This document shows, piece after piece, positions 15,179-24,165 of a DNA stretch of 64,000 nt. The stretch comes from Clostridiaceae bacterium (lineage in GTDB: Bacteria > Bacillota > Clostridia > Lachnospirales > Lachnospiraceae), in NCBI GenBank assembly GCA_902362725.1, contig CABIXM010000014.1, positions 1-64,000 of the forward strand, read 5' to 3'. The notes below the pieces were generated by a model that was not told where the DNA came from, made no database searches, and worked only from the letters and a program-made list of their open reading frames with translations. Made by a program: the position numbers and the translations under genes. Numbering within the stretch: the first letter of the stretch is position 1; every line of letters begins with the position of its first letter.

Positions 15179-17185
15179 CTAATCCGTGGCAGTCCAGGCG
15201 GGCAGGTAAGCCTGGAGGATGGAAAAAGGGGCGGGGCCGGTGCGGAGCAGATAGCTGTGGAAATCCTTCAGCGCAAATTGCGCTCCGAGACCATTTTCCG
15301 CTTCTTTTTTCAGCTCCAGAATCTCCACCGCACCCAGATAATATTTGAGGTAATTGGCGGGATCCTGCTGGATGGTCTGATAGATCTCGGCGAGTGCAGC
15401 GGAATCGGTGACGCTGTAGCCGTTCCAGAATTGGTTCATTTCCGAAGGGGTCCAGCCTTCGTAGTGGATACCCACGTCCGAGCGGGCGTAGAGACCCAGC
15501 AGGAAGAAGGAGTTGGCGGCTAAGAGGTCGGCCATATCCGGATCGAGACCGGCGTAGCGGTAGGACAGGCGCTCGGCATAGGTGGCCCAGCCTTCGACAA
15601 AGCCGCCGAAGTAGAAGAGGCTGCGGACTGGGGACTGCGGCGGGGTCTGTTCGGAGAGCGTCTGATACAGATGGCCGGGGAAGCCCTCGTGGGCCAGGGT
15701 GGTAAAGAGGGTCAGACCGTCGTAATCGGCAGCAGGATTGATGTAGATGACATGATTCCACATGGCGTCCAGGGGTGGCGTAAGGTAGAAGGCGGGGCTT
15801 AAGTGCTCCTGGAGGGACGGGGAGACGGATTTGATGGAAATGTGGATGGCGTGGTCAGTGCCGTCAGCGTCCGCGCCGTTATGGGCGTAGCTCGTGGCAG
15901 CAGGAAAATCAGTCTGCATTCGGGTCTGTAATTCTTCCAGAATCTGCTCCGGTTCCTGGATTTCGATGGTGCGGGAAATGTCGGTCAGCAGCTCCGGGCG
16001 GCGTTTGACCAGCGCGGCCATCTGGCGCACATCGGACAGGAGCTGGCGGTCGATGAGGTCGCGGATTTCGGGCAGGGTGCGGCCGGAGCCAACGACGGCG
16101 TCCACCAGGGCCTGATAGTAGGCGCGGCCTTCCGGGTAATGGGCCAGGCCCAAGGGATTCGAGCCGGAGCCTTTCAGGGAGGAGAGGGTTTCGATGAGGT
16201 GAGCGTAGGCGGGGAAAACGTGGGATTCGAGCACTCGTTGGTTGAGGTTTACATAATATAAGATTTGACGGTCGGAAAGCTGGTTTTTTTGAGAAAGTTC
16301 CGTAAGGCGTTCGGAGAAGCTGGCTGCCAAAAAATGTTCGATGATTGCCTCGGAACCTTCCTCAGGTGTGTCGAGAATCTCATTGGAGCTTCGGACAGAG
16401 TCAATATCGGTGGCGGCTATGTTTTCAGGCTTGTTCTGATTACTATTACTTTGGTTGGCGTTGTTGAATTGTGTCCCATTCAGAAAATCCTGACACCCCG
16501 CAATCACCGCGTCTGCGCTTTCATCCGTCATAAAAAGTCCAGCCGCAGCCTTCTTCTTTTCATACTCGCATAATTCCTCAAAATACACATCTGTCTTCGC
16601 CAGCAGCCGCAGATAGACATCCACATCCGCCTCCGAATCAAAGGTGTACTCCGCCAGCAGCACCGGCAGCTGTGCCTGCACACCCAGCAGCGGACTGCAA
16701 ACTTCCTCATAATAAGGAAAATGGAGCAGTGTAAGCTCCCGGGGAATCTGCGTGTCCAGGATGTCGAAGGTCAGACGGTTCTGATAAGACAGTTTACTTC
16801 GCGGAAAATCCGACAGGGCGGCGAACGCATTTTCCAGAGCGGCGGCTGACCGGGCTTTTGCTTCCTCCGAGTAAGAGCCATAGGAAATCGGGAACTTACG
16901 AATTCCGTAAGAAGCCGGGTCAGCCAGCGTGTAATGGAGTGTCAGTGTGCTGCCGGTGACAGATTCCCGGAAGAGTCCGTTGGTGAAGGCTTCGAAGGCC
17001 TCATCGGCGGAAGTAGTGTCCGTACCGGGCAGACAGGAGCGGGAGAGAAGCAGAGCCGCCGTTAAAAAAGCAGAGAGAAAAAGAACAACGAGGAAGGACT
17101 TTTTGCACATACGGCTGTGGCTGGCAGGCCCGGGATGGGGATTTTTCTGCAAAGTGGAAGGGAAAATTGTGGATAACATGTTCAT
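15179..17185 (-). CDS. DUF885 family secreted peptidase-like protein
   Basis: A 668-aa protein from the ATG at 17185. The open frame extends further upstream, but that part runs through the ctc terminator and antisense to ctc and is not believable. A basic N terminus and one hydrophobic segment (SFLVVLFLSAFLTAALLLS) suggest membrane anchoring or secretion. Near the C-terminal third is HEGFPGH, the HExxH-like zinc motif characteristic of DUF885, followed by a second conserved EGWATYAE with the third ligand Glu. The family is regarded as zinc metallopeptidase-like, with exact substrates mostly unknown. Start uncertain: MCKKS at 17110 is an alternative but has no ribosome binding site; 17185 has only a weak GGTGG. 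Confidence 0.82.
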   Translation of the reverse strand: MNMLSTIFPSTLQKNPHPGPASHSRMCKKSFLVVLFLSAFLTAALLLSRSCLPGTDTTSADEAFEAFTNGLFRESVTGSTLTLHYTLADPASYGIRKFPISYGSYSEEAKARSAAALENAFAALSDFPRSKLSYQNRLTFDILDTQIPRELTLLHFPYYEEVCSPLLGVQAQLPVLLAEYTFDSEADVDVYLRLLAKTDVYFEELCEYEKKKAAAGLFMTDESADAVIAGCQDFLNGTQFNNANQSNSNQNKPENIAATDIDSVRSSNEILDTPEEGSEAIIEHFLAASFSERLTELSQKNQLSDRQILYYVNLNQRVLESHVFPAYAHLIETLSSLKGSGSNPLGLAHYPEGRAYYQALVDAVVGSGRTLPEIRDLIDRQLLSDVRQMAALVKRRPELLTDISRTIEIQEPEQILEELQTRMQTDFPAATSYAHNGADADGTDHAIHISIKSVSPSLQEHLSPAFYLTPPLDAMWNHVIYINPAADYDGLTLFTTLAHEGFPGHLYQTLSEQTPPQSPVRSLFYFGGFVEGWATYAERLSYRYAGLDPDMADLLAANSFFLLGLYARSDVGIHYEGWTPSEMNQFWNGYSVTDSAALAEIYQTIQQDPANYLKYYLGAVEILELKKEAENGLGAQFALKDFHSYLLRTGPAPFSILQAYLPAWTATD

Positions 17186-17257
17186 GGGAAACCACCGAAA
17201 TAACTCTTGGTGTAGTTTATGAGTAGAACGGGGAAAAAAGAAATTGTTACTTGCAAA

Positions 17258-17302
17258 AAGCCCATATATCGGACTTTCATGTTCGACATATGGGCTTTTC
17301 TG
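17258..17302 (-). terminator. Terminator of ctc
   Basis: Stem AAAAGCCCATAT / ATATGGGCTTTT around a 20-nt loop, lying 26 nt past the ctc stop on the minus strand. Its symmetric A/T runs would let it work on both strands. Confidence 0.75.
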
Positions 17303-17327
17303 TTCTATTTCCATGTTTGGGTTTGAA

Positions 17328-17915
17328 TTATGCTTCTGCGGTCTCACCGTCAGCGTCTTCGTCAGCCGCTGCGGCATGAACCTCCAGTACGGTAGCAACG
17401 GTAGCTTCCGGGGAAGTATGCAGGTCAATGGCAGGATTCTTGGCAATATCCAGATCCTTTACCTTCAGTGTCTCGCCGACCTTCATGTGGCTGACGTCAA
17501 CCTTGATCTTGTCAACCAGATCTGCGGGCAGTGCCTTGTAGGTAACTTCCTGAAGCATCTGCTGTACCACGCCGGCCTGTACGTCGTCCTGACCAAGCAG
17601 GATCACCTCAGCTACGGAATGAACCTTTTCATTGCTTACCAGTGCCTGGAAATCAATCTCCAGAAGCTGTCCTCTTAAGGAATCATAATCGATCTCCTTA
17701 ATCAGCGCGTCATAGGTCTCGCCTGCGACCTCCAGCATTACCTGGCTTCCTTTTCCTTCGGATCTTAAGATTTTCTCAGCGTCTGCCTTGGTAATCTGAA
17801 GAGGAATGGATTCCTTCATCTCGCGGCCGTAGATATTGCCGGTAACATAACCTTCACGTCTAAGTTTCTTGGCTTTCGTCAACATGTCTCTTTTTTCAGC
17901 TTTTAAAGTATTCAT
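17328..17915 (-). CDS. rplY: 50S ribosomal protein L25 / general stress protein Ctc
   Basis: A 195-aa two-domain L25/TL5/Ctc protein: N-terminal 5S-rRNA-binding domain (LKAEKRDMLTKAKKLRREGYVTGNIYG, ~1-90) and C-terminal beta domain (VSHMKVGETLKVKDLDI region) with an acidic Ala-rich tail. It binds 5S rRNA in the central protuberance. The start is supported by GGAGGAAAAG upstream on the minus strand. A TATAAT on the minus strand near 18015 is the likely -10. Confidence 0.93.
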   Translation of the reverse strand: MNTLKAEKRDMLTKAKKLRREGYVTGNIYGREMKESIPLQITKADAEKILRSEGKGSQVMLEVAGETYDALIKEIDYDSLRGQLLEIDFQALVSNEKVHSVAEVILLGQDDVQAGVVQQMLQEVTYKALPADLVDKIKVDVSHMKVGETLKVKDLDIAKNPAIDLHTSPEATVATVLEVHAAAADEDADGETAEA

Positions 17916-18125
17916 TTATCTTTTCCTCCAAAATCTGAATCGCTTAGCAGCCTTCCACTTTGTGTAACAAACAGGTATTGTTAAGTGGTTCTATATTTAC
18001 TTTACGGTGCTTATTATAGCACTGATTTTTTAAAGTTAAAGAGTAAATTTCAACAAAAATGAGCATCGAAATTCGATAAAAAACTGAAAATTTTTAAACG
18101 AATAAGAGAAGAAAAGTCGGCAGGC
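17916..18125. other. Spacer between ctc and the metG leader
   Basis: Contains the minus-strand promoter region of ctc (TATAAT complement near 18015) and AT-rich DNA. No gene seen. Confidence 0.4.
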
Positions 18126-18154
18126 TTGACAAAAGGTTTTGGCCGTGTTACGCT
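18126..18154 (+). promoter_or_regulatory. Promoter of the metG T-box transcript
   Basis: TTGACA at 18126-18131, 17-nt spacer, TACGCT at 18149-18154, ending ~25 nt before the T-box Stem I begins. Confidence 0.65.
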
Positions 18155-18179
18155 TCTTTTATATGAGCAAAATGCAAAC

Positions 18180-18447
18180 GCGATGAAGAAAAGAGTAAGC
18201 TGTATGAACCTTTTACAGAGAATTCCCGGTGGCTGAGAGGGATGGAGGCAAAAGAGCTGAAGATGGTTTCTGAGCGGCACGGATGAACGCAGAAGTTTCT
18301 GCGATAAGCCGTGAAGGGTGCGCCCGTTACAGCGTCAGGGTATGCAGGTACCCGCAGAGGTCTGTTTCGTGAGGAACAGGCGAATGGAAGTGGTAACACG
18401 GGAATCATCCCCGTCTTCTTTGGTATTGAGGAAGACGGGGATTTTTT
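18180..18447 (+). promoter_or_regulatory. T-box leader (methionine) of metG
   Basis: The 5' leader has T-box landmarks: GCGATGAAGA at the start, an AGAGAA...GGTGGCTGAGAG Stem I region, a CTGAGC motif followed by a candidate ATG specifier at 18283-18285, and the T-box sequence GAAGTGGTAACACGGG near 18387-18402. TGGT in the T-box would pair with an ACCA tRNA end, matching the A discriminator of tRNA-Met. An intrinsic terminator overlaps the T-box. It should read through when uncharged tRNA-Met binds. The specifier assignment is by analogy and position. Confidence 0.85.
18407..18447 (+). terminator. T-box intrinsic terminator
   Basis: Stem ATCCCCGTCTTC / GAAGACGGGGAT followed by TTTTTT. The 5' arm overlaps the T-box antiterminator segment, as expected for the switch. 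Confidence 0.85.
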
Positions 18448-18596
18448 GCTCTATAGGAAACATTATACTATATGAAAGTATAAAAGTTGGGTTTCCTATA
18501 GAGCAAAACCCTCCGGGGGAGCGCACTGCGGCGGAATGGAATTGTGTCGCTGGAGCGACCCGCCGCAGGCGAAGAATCCTGTTTCACAGGATTCTT
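18447..18596. repeat. Structured intergenic repeat, copy A
   Basis: Three consecutive hairpins. First, 15-bp perfect arms TGCTCTATAGGAAAC / GTTTCCTATAGAGCA (18447-18461, 18491-18505). Second, CTGCGGCGG / CCGCCGCAG enclosing TCGCTGGAGCGA. Third, AAGAATCCTG / CAGGATTCTT. The core 18521-18596 is nearly the same as 39450-39522. It sits between the T-box terminator and metG. Confidence 0.8.
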
Positions 18597-18634
18597 ATTT
18601 AAATTTTCGTTTGCATAGAAAAGAGAGGTAAAAA

Positions 18635-20608
18635 ATGGACAAGAAAAAATTTTATATGACTACGGCTATTGCCTACACATCCGGCAAGCCCCACATCGGC
18701 AACACCTATGAGATCGTACTGGCGGACGCCATCGCCCGTTTCCGGAGACTCCAGGGCTACGACGTATTCTTCCAGACCGGTACCGACGAGCACGGCCAGA
18801 AGATCGAGCTGAAGGCTGAGGAGGCAGGCGTAACGCCGAAGGAATTCGTAGACAATGTATCTGGCGAGATTAAGCGCATCTGGGATCTGATGAATACTTC
18901 CTATGATAAATTTATCCGCACCACCGATGATTATCACGAGAAGCAGGTACAGAAGATCTTCAAGAAGCTGTATGACCAGGGCGATATCTACAAGGGCGCT
19001 TACGAGGGTATGTACTGTACGCCCTGCGAGTCCTTCTGGACCCAGTCCCAGCTGGTGGACGGCAAGTGTCCGGACTGCGGCCGTGAGGTTCAGCCGGCTA
19101 AGGAGGAGGCTTATTTCTTCCGTATGAGTAAATACGCTGACCGTCTGATTGACCACATCAACAAGCATCCGGAATTCATTCAGCCGGTCTCCAGAAAGAA
19201 TGAGATGATGAACAACTTCCTGCTTCCGGGTCTGCAGGATCTCTGTGTATCCCGTACCTCCTTTAAATGGGGTATCCCGGTGGATTTCGATCCGAAGCAT
19301 GTGGTATACGTATGGCTGGATGCGCTGACCAACTACATCACCGGCATTGGCTACGAGTGCGACGGAGAGTCCAGTGACCTGTTCAAGAAGGAGTGGCCGG
19401 CGGATCTGCATCTGATCGGCAAGGACATTATCCGTTTCCATACCATTTACTGGCCCATTTTCCTGATGGCGCTGGATCTGCCGCTGCCGAAGCAGGTATT
19501 CGGTCATCCGTGGCTGCTGCAGGGAGACGGCAAGATGAGCAAGTCCAAGGGAAATGTACTCTACGCAGACGATCTGGTAGATATGTTCGGCGTGGACGCG
19601 GTGCGTTACTTCGTACTGCATGAGATGCCCTTTGACAATGACGGCGTAATCACCTGGGAGCTGATGGTGGAGCGTATGAACTCCGACCTGGCGAACACCC
19701 TGGGCAACCTGGTGAACCGTACCGTATCCATGTCTAATAAGTATTTTGACGGCGTGGTGAATAACACAGGCGTGCTGGAGCCGGTTGACCGGGAGCTTCG
19801 CGAGGCTGCGGTAAGCGCGGCGGAGAAGGCTTCCGCGAAAATGGACGATCTGCGCGTGGCAGACGCCATCACCGAGATCTTTAACCTGTTCAAACGCTGC
19901 AATAAATACATCGACGAGACCATGCCCTGGGCTCTGGCCAAGGACGAGAGCAAAAAGGACCGTCTGGCGACCGTGCTCTACAACCTAGTAGAGAGCATCA
20001 GCATTGGCGCAAGCCTCTTAGAGCCGTTTATGCCGGAGACTGCCGACAAGATTCTGGCACAGCTGGGCGCGAGAAAGCGTTCCCTGGAGGTTATGAACAT
20101 GTTCGGTCTCTATCAGTCCGGCAATAAGGTAACCGACAAGCCGGAGATTCTGTTCGCGAGACTGGACGTGAAAGAGGTTCTGGAGAAGGTTGAAGCTAAG
20201 AAGGCTGCGGACGCGGCAGAGCAGGCTCAGCCGGAAGAGGCAAAAGAGGAGGCTGCAGACGTCATCGACATCGAGCCGAAGGCAGAGATTACCTTTGACG
20301 ATTTCGCGAAGCTGCAGTTCCAGGTGGGCGAAATCATTGCCTGCGAGGCCGTGAAGAAGTCTAAAAAGCTTCTGTGCTCCCAGGTCCGCATCGGAAGCCA
20401 GGTAAAGCAGATCGTATCCGGTATTAAGTCTCATTACACACCGGAGGAAATGGTCGGTAAGAAGGTCATGGTAGTCGTGAACCTGAAGCCGGCGAAGCTG
20501 GCAGGTATCCTGTCTGAAGGAATGCTTTTGTGCGCTGAGGACGCAGAGGGTAATCTGGCACTGATGACGCCGGAGAAGGATATGCCGGCAGGCGCGGAGA
20601 TCTGCTAG
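18635..20608 (+). CDS. metG: Methionyl-tRNA synthetase
   Basis: A 657-aa class I synthetase. GKPHIGNTYE (HIGH motif) at ~13, zinc-knuckle cysteines in CTPCESFWTQ and CPDCGREV (~127-150), KMSKSKGN near 298, an anticodon-binding helical domain, an Ala/Glu-rich linker (~520-545) and a C-terminal EMAP-type tRNA-binding domain (~548-657) that makes it the dimeric type. AGAGAGG precedes the ATG. Controlled by the upstream T-box. In Bacillus tatD follows metS directly; here it lies 34 kb away. Confidence 0.97.
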   Translation: MDKKKFYMTTAIAYTSGKPHIGNTYEIVLADAIARFRRLQGYDVFFQTGTDEHGQKIELKAEEAGVTPKEFVDNVSGEIKRIWDLMNTSYDKFIRTTDDYHEKQVQKIFKKLYDQGDIYKGAYEGMYCTPCESFWTQSQLVDGKCPDCGREVQPAKEEAYFFRMSKYADRLIDHINKHPEFIQPVSRKNEMMNNFLLPGLQDLCVSRTSFKWGIPVDFDPKHVVYVWLDALTNYITGIGYECDGESSDLFKKEWPADLHLIGKDIIRFHTIYWPIFLMALDLPLPKQVFGHPWLLQGDGKMSKSKGNVLYADDLVDMFGVDAVRYFVLHEMPFDNDGVITWELMVERMNSDLANTLGNLVNRTVSMSNKYFDGVVNNTGVLEPVDRELREAAVSAAEKASAKMDDLRVADAITEIFNLFKRCNKYIDETMPWALAKDESKKDRLATVLYNLVESISIGASLLEPFMPETADKILAQLGARKRSLEVMNMFGLYQSGNKVTDKPEILFARLDVKEVLEKVEAKKAADAAEQAQPEEAKEEAADVIDIEPKAEITFDDFAKLQFQVGEIIACEAVKKSKKLLCSQVRIGSQVKQIVSGIKSHYTPEEMVGKKVMVVVNLKPAKLAGILSEGMLLCAEDAEGNLALMTPEKDMPAGAEIC

Positions 20609-20638
20609 GTATAAGAAAGAACTGGATATAAAATACAG

Positions 20639-20680
20639 AAAAAAGCAGTATTCGGATCAAAATCCGGATGCTGTTTTTTT
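20639..20680 (+). terminator. Terminator of metG
   Basis: Stem AAAGCAGTATTCGGAT / ATCCGGATGCTGTTT with a short loop and a following T run. Confidence 0.8.
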
Positions 20681-20687
20681 GATCTCA

Positions 20688-20699
20688 TGTTTCGAAACA
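20688..20699. promoter_or_regulatory. 12-bp palindrome TGTTTCGAAACA, candidate sugar-operon operator
   Basis: A perfect palindrome lies 52 bp upstream of the -35 of the sugar operon, with a related half site TTTTTCGAAAG ~35 bp downstream. Similar TTTCAAACGAAA occurs in the DeoR/activase intergenic region near 32796. The regulator could be the DeoR protein encoded at 31959; this is inference. Confidence 0.4.
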
Positions 20700-20750
20700 A
20701 TATAAAAAAGAAACAAAAAAAGTTTTTTTCGAAAGTAATTTATATTTCTA

Positions 20751-20779
20751 TTGACAAGCGTGAAACTGATCTATATAAT
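20751..20779 (+). promoter_or_regulatory. Promoter of the sugar operon
   Basis: TTGACA (20751-20756), 17-nt spacer, TATAAT (20774-20779): a consensus sigma-A promoter, 47 nt before the ROK gene start. Confidence 0.88.
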
Positions 20780-20825
20780 GATAAATATAAAATATAACAA
20801 AACAAATTCAATTTGGAGAAAAAAT

Positions 20826-21770
20826 ATGTGCAAAAAGTACAGGATTGGAATTGATGCAGGTGGAACCAAAGTAGCATACGGTTTGTTTGATGCGGACGGG
20901 CAGCTCCTGGATCGGATGCAGCATCCGTCGGATATCAATGCAGATGGCCCGGCCTTCAGCGACCGGATGATTGAGACCATCCGTGAGATCGAGAAGAAGC
21001 ATAACCTGAAGAACGGGGATTTGCAGGGAATCGGAATCTGCATGCCGTCCTATATTCTTTTTGATACCGGTTACGTCTATCTGACCTCGGCGCTGACGAA
21101 TATTCGCGATTTTCCCATGAAGGAATATCTGCAGGAGCGTCTGCCGGGTGTAAAGATTGTACTGGATAACGACAGCAATGCCGCAGCCCTGGCAGAGTAC
21201 CGCAAGGGAGCCGGACGGGGAAGCCGCCATATGATCTATATGGCCACCAGCACCGGAATCGGAAGCGGCATTATTGTAGATGGAAAGCTGTTCCGCGGAA
21301 GCTACGGCTGGGCTGGAGAGTGCGGACACATGCTGGCGACGCCGGACGAGGGCATCATGTGCGGATGCCGGAACAGGGGCTGCTTCATGTCCCACGCCAG
21401 CGGACGCTACGTGCCGAAGCATCTGAAAATCAAGATGCTGGAGGGCAGGGAAACTTCCATGGTGGACAAGGAAGATTTAAGCTGTGAGGATCTGCTGGCA
21501 GCCTACAACGAGGGCGACGAGCTGGCCATCGAAATGGTGGAGCAGATGGCGCACTACATTGCGGTCTGTGCGTACAACTGCTTCATGATGCTGAATATCA
21601 ACGTATTCGTATTCGGCGGCGGCCTGACCCATTTTGGCGACGCGCTGTTCGGCAGAGTGAGAAAGGAATTTGATCGTTACAATCAGATTCCCCTTCCGGT
21701 AGAATTCCGGTTCGCGGAACTGAAGAAAGATTTCGGTATCGTGGGAGCATCCGAACTGGTGCTTGACTGA
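20826..21770 (+). CDS. ROK-family sugar kinase (first copy)
   Basis: A 314-aa ROK protein: N-terminal ATP site GIDAGGTKVAYGLFD, catalytic Asp in VLDNDSNAAALAE, TSTGIGSGII, the zinc-site region GHMLATPDEGIMCGCRNRGC and C-terminal NVFVFGGGL. It has no N-terminal HTH, so it is a kinase and not a ROK repressor. The start at 20826 has GGAG 7 nt upstream; the longer ORF has no such site and would overlap the promoter. The usual GCxE after the second Cys pair is GCFM. A paralogue closes the operon at 30098. Probably phosphorylates the imported sugar. Confidence 0.88.
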   Translation: MCKKYRIGIDAGGTKVAYGLFDADGQLLDRMQHPSDINADGPAFSDRMIETIREIEKKHNLKNGDLQGIGICMPSYILFDTGYVYLTSALTNIRDFPMKEYLQERLPGVKIVLDNDSNAAALAEYRKGAGRGSRHMIYMATSTGIGSGIIVDGKLFRGSYGWAGECGHMLATPDEGIMCGCRNRGCFMSHASGRYVPKHLKIKMLEGRETSMVDKEDLSCEDLLAAYNEGDELAIEMVEQMAHYIAVCAYNCFMMLNINVFVFGGGLTHFGDALFGRVRKEFDRYNQIPLPVEFRFAELKKDFGIVGASELVLD

Positions 21771-21784
21771 TAAGGAGAGAGGGT

Positions 21785-22873
21785 ATGCGGATATTTACGG
21801 GAGGCTATACGGAGCCGATTTTGATGGGATCGGGCGAGATAGTAGAAGGAAGATGCAAGGGTATCGCCTGCTATGATTTCGATGAACAGACCGGGAAGCT
21901 GGCCTACCGGACAGTGACTGGTGACATTCAGAATCCCTCTTACGTACTGGCAGACGCAGAGGGCGCGTATCTGTACTGTGTCAATGAGCTGAAGGACTGG
22001 AATGGCATTGATGGTTCCACTGTTTCCGCATTTGTCATTGACCGGGAGACGGGAGCGCTTCGGCGCATCAACCGACAGTTTACCTGTGGGGCAGATGCCT
22101 GTCACCTGAGTTTTTCTCCAGATAAAAAGTACCTTCTGGTATCCAATTATTCCGGCGGCAGCCTGGCCGTGTACCGGATCCGGGAGGATCACGGACTGGA
22201 ACCGGCGACCTGTGTCCTGAGGCACCGGGGCCGGGGCGCGAACCCGGAGCGGCAGGAAGGTCCCCATATCCATCAGACTGTGATGGCGCCGGACGGACAG
22301 CATGTCTATGTGTCGGATCTGGGACAGGACGTATTTGCCTGCTACCGGGCGGACTGGGAGAAGGGATGGTTGCTTCCGGAGAAAGAGAAGAACATCTACG
22401 GTATCCCGGGACAGGGAACGAGACATGGCGCTTTCGATGGAAATGGAACACATTTCTATGTGATGACAGAACTGACCTGTGAGGTCAATGTCTATCAGTA
22501 TAAAGCCGGACAGGCAGAGCTGATGCAGACCATATCCGCGTTTGCGGATCCGGCGCAACAGACGGAAGGCTGTCTTGGCGCGGGTATCCGGATTCATCCC
22601 AGTGGGAAATGGGTCTACGGTGCGGTACGCGGTACAAACCATATCGCGGTATTCCGGGTGGAAGCGGATGGACGCCTGACACTGACAGAGACGAAGCTAA
22701 GCGGCGGTGAAATTCCCCGGGAGTTTATTCTGTCCCCGGACGGCAGGTATCTGCTGGCGGCAAATCAGGATACCGACAATATTTGCGTATTCGCAATAGA
22801 TGAGCATACAGGTGGTCTTAAGGAGGTCTGGAACCAGGAAAATGTCTACTGTGTCACCTGTATCACCTTCTGA
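21785..22873 (+). CDS. Lactonase family beta-propeller (6-phosphogluconolactonase-like)
   Basis: A 362-aa seven-bladed propeller of the YbhE/Pgl lactonase family with repeated blade motifs (NPSYVLADAEGAYLY, CHLSFSPDKKYLLVSNYSGG, PHIHQTVMAPDGQHVYVSDLG, GIRIHPSGKWVYG, PREFILSPDGRYLLAANQ). Expected to hydrolyse a sugar lactone to the acid. AAGGAG lies before the ATG, 14 nt after the ROK stop. With a 6-phosphogluconate dehydrogenase and KDG-kinase-like gene nearby, a gluconolactone or phosphogluconolactone substrate is plausible but unproven. Confidence 0.88.
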   Translation: MRIFTGGYTEPILMGSGEIVEGRCKGIACYDFDEQTGKLAYRTVTGDIQNPSYVLADAEGAYLYCVNELKDWNGIDGSTVSAFVIDRETGALRRINRQFTCGADACHLSFSPDKKYLLVSNYSGGSLAVYRIREDHGLEPATCVLRHRGRGANPERQEGPHIHQTVMAPDGQHVYVSDLGQDVFACYRADWEKGWLLPEKEKNIYGIPGQGTRHGAFDGNGTHFYVMTELTCEVNVYQYKAGQAELMQTISAFADPAQQTEGCLGAGIRIHPSGKWVYGAVRGTNHIAVFRVEADGRLTLTETKLSGGEIPREFILSPDGRYLLAANQDTDNICVFAIDEHTGGLKEVWNQENVYCVTCITF

Positions 22874-22914
22874 TGAATGAAGCAGATTGTGCACCTTACA
22901 GCTCAGAACGGGAG

Positions 22915-22943
22915 TTGTGGGAGACAGAGGTAAAAACTATAAT
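22915..22943 (+). promoter_or_regulatory. Internal promoter before the ABC importer genes
   Basis: TTGTGG (22915-22920), 17-nt spacer, TATAAT (22938-22943), about 100 nt upstream of the binding-protein gene. It allows extra transcription of the importer genes. Confidence 0.65.
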
Positions 22944-23041
22944 AGAGACAAATAAAGGACGGCGAAGCAACAACGATAATTTACAGGCAGAAGGCCTGTC
23001 GGTTATAGAAAAAACACAAAAAAGTAACAGGAGGAAACAAC

Positions 23042-24055
23042 ATGAAAAAGAAGGGATTAGCACTCTTACTGGCAGCGACCATGATCTGTGGTCTGGCAGC
23101 ATGCGGAAAGTCTGGCGGGGAGACCAAGACTGACGCAGCAGCAGACACAGCGCAGACCGAGGACACCGGCAACACAGCAGCGGCTTCCGGTGACGGCATT
23201 ACTGTAGGCTGGATTGTACAGGATATGGCGAATGAGTCTCAGTCTTATTCCTGCCGTATCGCAGAAGAGAAAGCGAAAGAGCTGGGAATCAACCTGACCT
23301 CTTACGATCAGGCTGGCGACGCTCAGAAGGCTACTGACGCTATCAGCACCTGTATCGCACAGGGTGTAGATGCTATCATTATCAACCCGGCAGATCCGCA
23401 GGCGGTTGTACCGGCTCTGATGGAAGCGAAAGAAGCCGGTATCGTAGTAGGACTTTTCTCTTCTGACCTGGCGGCAGAGAGCCAGCAGTACAGAGATTTC
23501 TTCTGCGGAACCAATGATACCATGGCAGGCGAGCAGGCGGCTCAGGCGATTATCGACGCATTCCCGGACGGCTGTAATGTAGTAGAGATCGGCGGACAGT
23601 CCGGACATGACGCGCAGGTTAAGAGAAGCGACGGCTTCAAGGCTGGTCTGGAAGGCTCCAACATCACGGTTCTGGATTCCAAGAACTGCGATCAGTGGGC
23701 AACTGAGGACAGTATGGCTATCATGGAAGACTTCATCGTAAAATACGGCGATAAGATCGACGCGGTATTCTGTCATTGGGACAACGGCGCTACCGGCGTT
23801 ATCAACGCGCTTGAAAACGCGAATATGGACGGCGTATATATCGTAGCAGTAGACGGATGCTCCGCAGGTTACGATCATGTTAAGGACGGCACCCAGGCTG
23901 TATGCATCGGCCAGTCCTTCACCAACATGGTAGCTCAGTCTCTGGATTGCGCACAGAAGGCAGTTGCAGGCGAGAGCTTCGAAGAAATCAACTGGATCCC
24001 GCTTGACACCGTTACATCTGAAAATGTAGACAGCTTACCCTATCCGGAGTGGTAA
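23042..24055 (+). CDS. Sugar ABC transporter substrate-binding lipoprotein
   Basis: A 337-aa periplasmic-binding-protein family 1 member (RbsB-like). Signal peptide MKKKGLALLLAATMICGLAAC with lipobox LAAC (Cys21). A Gly/Ser/Thr/Ala linker precedes the mature domain at ~residue 50. Motifs such as GVDAIIINPADPQAV near 110 and GSNITVLDSKNCDQW near 205 fit the ribose/galactose binding-protein group. Strong AGGAGG. The ligand cannot be read from sequence. Confidence 0.92.
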   Translation: MKKKGLALLLAATMICGLAACGKSGGETKTDAAADTAQTEDTGNTAAASGDGITVGWIVQDMANESQSYSCRIAEEKAKELGINLTSYDQAGDAQKATDAISTCIAQGVDAIIINPADPQAVVPALMEAKEAGIVVGLFSSDLAAESQQYRDFFCGTNDTMAGEQAAQAIIDAFPDGCNVVEIGGQSGHDAQVKRSDGFKAGLEGSNITVLDSKNCDQWATEDSMAIMEDFIVKYGDKIDAVFCHWDNGATGVINALENANMDGVYIVAVDGCSAGYDHVKDGTQAVCIGQSFTNMVAQSLDCAQKAVAGESFEEINWIPLDTVTSENVDSLPYPEW

Positions 24056-24082
24056 AAAAGAGAGAGTAACACAGAAGTGATT

Positions 24083-24116
24083 AGCTTGCTCTGGTATCTG
24101 CCAGAGCAAGCTTTTC
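24083..24116 (+). terminator. Attenuating hairpin between binding protein and ATPase genes
   Basis: A 12-bp perfect stem AGCTTGCTCTGG / CCAGAGCAAGCT followed by CTTTTCTT. The weak T tract suggests partial termination or 3'-end protection, giving more binding protein than membrane components. Confidence 0.6.
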
Positions 24117-24165
24117 TTAAAAATGGAGATAGTTAAAGGCGATTTTTCTAAAAGGAGATATATCA

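Noticed and set aside
17186..17446. N-terminal extension of the DUF885 gene
   Set aside because: It would run through the ctc terminator and antisense to ctc; the internal ATG at 17185 is more reasonable.
18599..19621. Minus-strand ORF (340 aa) opposite metG
   Set aside because: Antisense to a certain gene, no family features.
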